A stretch of DNA of 6,645 bases, taken from the NCBI GenBank assembly GCA_900759435.1, contig CAAEVD010000228.1, forward strand, positions 1 to 6,645, read 5' to 3'. Both the position numbers and the translations under genes were made by a program. The notes below the pieces were generated by a model. It saw only the letters and a program-made list of their open reading frames with translations, was not told the DNA's origin and did not search any database. Positions 1 to 6,000 of the stretch are shown piece by piece (the stretch's first letter is position 1; each line of letters opens with the position of its first letter). This DNA is from an uncultured Collinsella sp. Its GTDB lineage: Bacteria; Actinomycetota; Coriobacteriia; Coriobacteriales; Coriobacteriaceae.

Positions 1-51
1 CCCCGCCGTGATTTTCGCGTCTTCCGAAGTGAGTTTCATTTCGTCAGACAT
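1..51 (-). CDS. Start of downstream gene, product unknown (3' partial)
   Basis: ATG at 51-49 opens a frame reading MSDEMKLTSEDAKITAG, which runs off the left edge after 17 codons. It begins six bases after the stop of the large surface-protein gene, on the same strand and in the same frame, so the two are almost certainly co-transcribed. The hydrophilic, acidic and lysine-containing N-terminus is not a signal peptide. It looks cytoplasmic, or like the cytosolic leader of a membrane protein. A second ATG at 39-37 (fifth codon) is an alternative start. No strong Shine-Dalgarno sequence precedes either start, which fits translational coupling to the upstream gene. Seventeen residues are too few to name a family. 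In related organisms DUF4430 proteins can lie near transporter genes, but nothing visible here proves that. Confidence 0.7.
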   Translation of the reverse strand, partial: MSDEMKLTSEDAKITAG

Positions 52-75
52 GCTTCGTTATTCATCCCCATCGCG
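49..75 (-). promoter_or_regulatory. Stop-start junction, probable translational coupling
   Basis: Read on the minus strand, the end of the large gene (TAA 60-58), a six-base spacer and ATG 51-49 lie together. The only purine-rich stretch is GGGGATGAA within the last codons of the upstream gene. Its G-run lies about 14 bases from the ATG, which is long and a poor match to a canonical Shine-Dalgarno. No hairpin terminator or promoter fits in the gap. Terminating ribosomes probably reinitiate here. Confidence 0.45.
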
Positions 76-3000
76 CTTGCGGCGGGCGACGACGAACCAC
101 ACAATGGCGGCAGCAAGACCGGCGACGCCAACCGCCAAAACAATGTAAGGCCAGATGGGAGCACTCTCAGTTGAAGATGCGCCGTCGTCTGCGGCAGACG
201 CCGATTTGGTGGCAGCATCGTTTTCGGCCTTAGAAGAAGACTTCGCATCGCTTGCCTTTGCGCTCTTCTGGTCGTCGGCCTTCTTGCCATCGTCGGCCTT
301 TTCACCATCGTTCTTGGAAAGCGCGCTTTGCGACAAAGGCAGCGAAGAAGGTGACACATAGCCGCCCTGCGACGCCGACTGCGTGCCCGCGTTGTCCTTC
401 TTGCCGCCAGCATTATCAGTGTCAGGCGAAGACGCTTCGTTCTTCGTCCACTTGGCATACAGCGTCATATCTGCCGTCACGACGTCCTTGGCGAAGTCCC
501 ACTTCTCGCCTTCGGCAGTGTACCAGCCGAGGAACGTATATCCGTCGCGGGTAGGGGCGGCCGGCTCGGAAACCATCTTGTTCTTGGCAACATAACGCGG
601 TGCGACGTACGAACCGCCCTGTGCATCGAACGCAACTCTCCAGGACTCGGCACCCGCTAGCTTAAAGAGGCGTCCCGAGTCATTGGCGTAGTACAGGTTG
701 CCCTTCTCATCACAGATGATAGAAGCGGTGCAGTATTCACGATACTTTGCGTCGGGCGTGAATATCATTTGCGCCGCATCGTCGCCCAGTTTATAAGCGT
801 AAACGCCACCGGGCAGAGCGTTGCAGGTGAAGTACACGTACGTGTCGTTACCTTGAACCGAGACGAGCGGGGTACTCTTGGACTCGCCCTTGTCTGCGCG
901 GATGCTCTTTTTAACGCTCATAGTGCTCAGATCGATGACAGAGAGCGTTCCGTAACCCTCGATATCCATGCCACAGACATACGCCAGGCCGTTGCTCACT
1001 GCCGGCGTAGAGGTGGAGATGGCCGCGAAGGCAACGGGCTTGCCCTCGAGGGTCAGCTTGTCCCCGCTGCGACGAATCTTGTAGAGCGTTCCGTTATCGC
1101 GGGAGACCGCGAGATACGTGCCGTCGCCGTTCTCGCCAACCTCGACGGCAATGATGCCGGAGCGAACGGGCGTGCCTACGCTTACGCTCGAGAGCTCTTT
1201 GCCGTTGGAGCCATCAATGAGGGCAACCTTACCGGACTCGTTACCGATGATGACGTCGTCACCGGAGGCCGCAGCGCCCGCCCAGTAGTAGCCCTCGTTC
1301 TCGTTGGTCTCGGACTTCTTTTTGTCTGTTGTCCAGTCCACTTTGCCGGAAGTCAGGTCAACGCACACGAGCGCACCTTCTGAACCGTCGACAACAGTGA
1401 AGCCTGCGTAGGCCTTGCCGCCGGAGATGGTCACGGACGTGAGAGCTTGGGTATCTTTGATCCCGAGCGAAGGGGTCTTGTATCGACAGGCTATCGAGTA
1501 CTGCCCATCCTTCTTGTCCAGAACAAAAATGCCGAGCGAGCCGTCCTCAAAAGGAACAACCAGATAGCCGTCTTTATAGGCGGGACGGCAGAAGTAGCCA
1601 ATGTTCGCACCAATAGAGCAGCTCGCAAGCTCCTTCTTTCCGGTTTCAGAATCTATGAGCACAATGCGGTCGCCCTTAACCGCGCAAATATTACCGTCGA
1701 TAATGAGCAAGTCCGAAACGCCTTTTGCACCGCCCTTGATATCCGCAGGCTCATCCCACGCAGATTCAGCTGCACCAGACGGAGTCGGCACTTCGACAAC
1801 CGAGCCATTGGCTTTGCCGCCGGCAAACGCAGACCAGGCAGAGTCGAAATTAGACTTAGGCGCGTTGGGGTCGGTCGTGAGGGCATCGGGGTCAGGCAGC
1901 TTGTCGTCAGCCGTATAGACCCAGGCGATAGACTTCGCGTCCTTCAGCTGGACGCTACCCGCGCCCAAATCGGAAGGCTTGCCATCGATAAAGAGCTTCC
2001 AGTAAGCCCCAGTCGTGGAGTCCCAAGCGAGCGTTCGCCCATCAAACGGCGATGTAATTGAGTTGAGGTACCAGCCCCATGTACCCGTACCATAATCCGC
2101 AGAGATGTCACTCTGCTTGAAGGCAAGTTCAGTCGCATCAGCCACGGTCGCAGTATCAACCATGGTGTAGTCAGCTGCAGGCGCCCACGTCTGAACATTA
2201 CCGCCGCTGTCAACACCGATAATCTGCAGGGAAGCCTTTGCCTGCCCAGGCATAGTACCGTCAGAGCCGTAGACCCAGGAAACTTTGTCACCGGCCTTGA
2301 GCGTGTAGTTACCGGCGCCCACATTTGCGAGCTTGCCGTTGACAAAGAACTGCCAGTAATTCCAAGTGGAAGCGTCAACCTTTTCGGTCGAGAGCTTTAC
2401 GCCCTCATCAAACGGAGAGGTGAGCGAGTTGAGGTACCAGCCGTAGGAGCCCGTCCCGGTGTCAGCGCCAATGCCAGTCTGCTTGAACACCTGCTCAGAG
2501 AGCTCCGCCGCGGTCGAGCCCTCCTTCACTTGGATAGTCGTGGGCTGAGCCCAAGTCTGCTGGCTACCGTCCTTAGCCTGGCCAACAACCTCGCAGCTCA
2601 CGGAGAGCTGGTCGGTGGGCGCCGGGTCGCCGTACTTGGAGTAGCACCAGACGACCGAGTCGCCGGCCTCGAGCACGTAGCCGCCCGCACCAACCGATGC
2701 GGCCGTGCCGTTGATGAAGAGCTGCCAGTACGCTCCGGTCTGCGAATCATAGCCAAGCGTTTGGCCCGCATCGACGGGCGAGGTGATGGAATTGAGGTAC
2801 CATCCCCAGGTTCCCATGCCGTAATCGGCGGTGAGGCCGTGCTTCTTGAAGAGCGCCTCAGAGAGGTCGGCGGCGGTAGACCCCGTTTTTAACGTATACG
2901 GCTCGGCGGCGGTCCAGGTCTGCTGGTTGCCATCGGCATCGATGCCGATAACCGAGCATGTTGCTGTAACCTCAGGAGCGACCTGACCGCTCTTTCCAAG

Positions 3001-6000
3001 CACGGTCACTGTCGCAGAGACGTCCTGGTTGGCGAGCTTTGCGTACGTGGCATTATCCGGATAGCGCTCGGCGTAACGCGCGTACTTCTCACTGGAAAGG
3101 CGAGAAGTAATGGTGACCTTGGTGTTGTACTCAGGCTTCGTGACAAGAAGGTTCTCCGCAGAGACGACACTGGTGTCGCTCGACTTGAAGAGACGCCACT
3201 GCTGGCCGCTCATGTCGTCGTAGCCCTCGAGCTCAACCGGGACGATGCCCGAGCCCGCGGCGTCGGTAGTCGCCTTGTCGTAGCTCCACGCGAGCTTACC
3301 GTCAGCGTCGAGATACGCCTTCTGGAAGGCATGCATGTTTGCGGTCACGCCAGCGGCGTCCTGGCCATTCAGAATGGCGGCAGCATAGCCGGCCTTCGCC
3401 TTTTCCATAAGAGAAAGCTCGGCATTGAGCTCGCCCTGGTCCTGCGGAGAAATCGCAAAGTCGAGGGCCTTGCTTGCCGTGACCTCGGCGTTGGACTTAT
3501 CGGTCACCGTAAGGGTGACCTTGGTCTTCGCTGCCTCGGCGCCAGGCAGCGGCTGGTAGACCGTACCCTTGTAACCGTTGAACGTGATGCCATCGGTGCT
3601 GGCGGAGTACTCGACCTTGTAATATTTGCCGTCGACTCCAAGGTCCTTGGGCTGCGGCATTTGCAGGTCGGCAGTCAGGCCATCCTTATTGGCAACCGTT
3701 TTGGTGCCAGAGTATTTAATATTGTCGTAGGTAAAGGCCGCATCGACCTTTGCCTGCAGGTCGGCCTTGTCGGATGCAACCTTATCGGGGTCGCCCTTGA
3801 CAGTAACGGCATGCGTGGCCCCACCGGTCACCTTGACATCGGAGACGTTCGGCAACACCGAGACTTTGGCGGTCAGCGTGACCTCGCGGTTGCTCGACTT
3901 GCGCGCGACCTTGCCCGTGTAGTCGTCCCGGCCGTTGCCCGAAACAGACAGGGCATCGGTATCGGAGCTCGTCCACTCGACGGAGAACTTCTTGTTGGCG
4001 CCCGCCCTGTAAGGCAGCGTCAGATTCTGGGTAACGCTCTCGGCGGTATCGCCCGTGGCATAGCCGATGGAAAGCTGCTCGGCGGCGTTGTCGAGCAGGT
4101 CCTGAAGTTTGCCTTCGTTCCAAGCGATTTCAACAGTTTTAGTCGGCTTGTATTCAACCGACTTGCCATCACGCGAGAGCTCGAACGTAACGCTCGCGCG
4201 ACGCAGCTGGTCAATGCTGTAGCCGCTAGACGCGTTGGGATCAAGATAGAAGAACGTGACATCGCCGTTAGTCTTATCGTACGTAGAGGAGATGCCGACC
4301 TCAGCGCCCTCATACGAAGAGCTGAAGCTGGCGGTCTTAGTCTTAACGTCGATATCATCAAAGCCGAGCTGCTTGAGCTGAGCCTTCAACGCGTCGTTGA
4401 CGTTACCGCCATCAGCACTGTAGGCGACGCTTATCAGCGCGTTTTTATCGCTGAGCTTCTGAACAGCAGCCTCGAGCGAACCAGCCTTGATGACCTTGTT
4501 GGCAGAGACGAGCTCGACCGTCGAGCTGCCGCTCGTGGCGACAGCCTTCAGATACTTGCCCGCGGCAGAAGCCGAAACCGTTGCCGTGGCCCCCGACATA
4601 TCGGACAGCAGCGTCCAGTCGGCCGCCGGAGCTTTCGCATCCTCAGCCGCATACCACGCAACCGTCGTCTGAGCGGTCACGTCGATACCATTGGTAGCCG
4701 AACCATCGGCGCGCTTGGCTTGCACCGTCGCCTTGACGCTATCGCCCGAGACGAGATGGGTCAAATCGCTATTAATCTGCGGGTTGATAGTAGTCACGCG
4801 CAGCAGGTTATACTCCCCCGCCGCCGTGACGCCATCGGAGGAAACCCACTCGACGGTATTGCCGAGCGCACACGCCGTGAGTTTGATGCGCTTGCCGACG
4901 AGGGAATTGTTGAGCGTCAGCGCGCCGGTCTTGGCGTCAATGCCTTCGGTGAGTTCCGTCCAGTCCGAATCGCCCTCACCCTTGGCATACCAAGCGAGCG
5001 TGAGCTTAGCGTCCTCGGGTAGATCGGAATCAGACGAGCTCGAGGAGCCGGGAATCTTCACACGCGGGGTGAGCACTGTGCCAACGGAGAGGGTCGTCGA
5101 AGACGCCTCGTTGGGGGCAACGGATTTGAGCTCGTACCGGCCGGCAAGCGTCACAGGGCCAACGGGGTCGACAGACTGCGTACCGTAGTAGGTGCTCTTC
5201 TCGGTGCTCTTCACCGAGTTCTTGCTCGTGGCGATCACACGAATGTACTTGTCCACCATGTCGTTGGTCGGCGCATACGTCGCGGAGTCGGTCGCATCGG
5301 GAATGTTGACGAAGTGGCTATCGTCAGAACTCTTGTCGTTGGAACACTGCCACTGATAGTGAACCTTGTCCGTCGCGGAGATGTCAGTGTAGTAGTTACC
5401 CTTGGTCGCCTTAGCCGTCAGAACATTGCCTGCGGCAACCTGGCCAGATGCTAATGCGCCCTCAACCGTCACACCGTAAAGCTCAACAGATCCGGCCTCG
5501 ACAACGCGAACAGCGCTCGACTCCTCGTCGCCAAAACCGCCGTTAGCACATGCCATGACATACTTACCGGCGTAGGACGCATCGGGTGTAAAGGTATTGG
5601 TGGTCGCGCCATCAATCTTCGTCGTGCACTTCGACTTCGTATTGCCGCAGTACCACGACCACGCAACGTGCTCGTTGGCGGTCACATCACCCGAAGCCGC
5701 ATTAGCGGTCGCCGTGATGGCCTCGCCTACGCTGGCCTCGCCCGTCTTGTCGAGCTTAACGCTCGTGATATTGACCGAACCAGCGGCACCAATGCGGCTC
5801 GTGCCCTTAGTTGTGCGGTCGCTGCTGCCGATTTTTGCAGTTATATGGCAGCAGACCGACTTGCCCTCATAAGCCGCGAGCTTAAGGGTACTCGACGTCG
5901 CGCCCTCGATATCGGTGTAGGTGCCGCCCTTGTTATCTGCGACCTGCCACTGATAACTCAGCTTCGAGGAATCAATGTAATCGGAAGCGCCCTTCTCTTT

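Noticed and set aside
52..57. Terminator or promoter between the two genes
   Set aside because: The gap is six bases and holds neither a hairpin nor promoter elements.
310..345. Possible LPXTG-like sortase signal (LPLSQ in the linker)
   Set aside because: It lacks the conserved Thr-Gly and lies roughly 60 residues before the TM helix, whereas sortase motifs directly precede the helix.
36..458. Minus-strand frame of 140 codons overlapping the 3' end and the next gene's start
   Set aside because: It is another frame of the linker and TM-coding region. The product is Arg/Pro/Thr-rich with no domain, while the main frame there encodes a clear InlB repeat, linker and TM helix.
643..1857. Quinoprotein (PQQ-dependent) dehydrogenase
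   Set aside because: The region is only a propeller of PQQ-like repeats, without the recognisable cofactor and metal-binding set of such enzymes, inside a large surface protein.
3331..5022. Long open frame on the plus strand (563 codons) antisense to the surface-protein gene
   Set aside because: It is codon-aligned with the minus-strand gene, so its stops correspond to sense TTA, CTA and TCA codons, which are rare in this GC3-rich gene. Its product is Arg/Leu/Gly-rich with no recognisable domain. The same explains the plus-strand frames at 769-1383, 1447-2061, 2530-2892 and 5668-6390.
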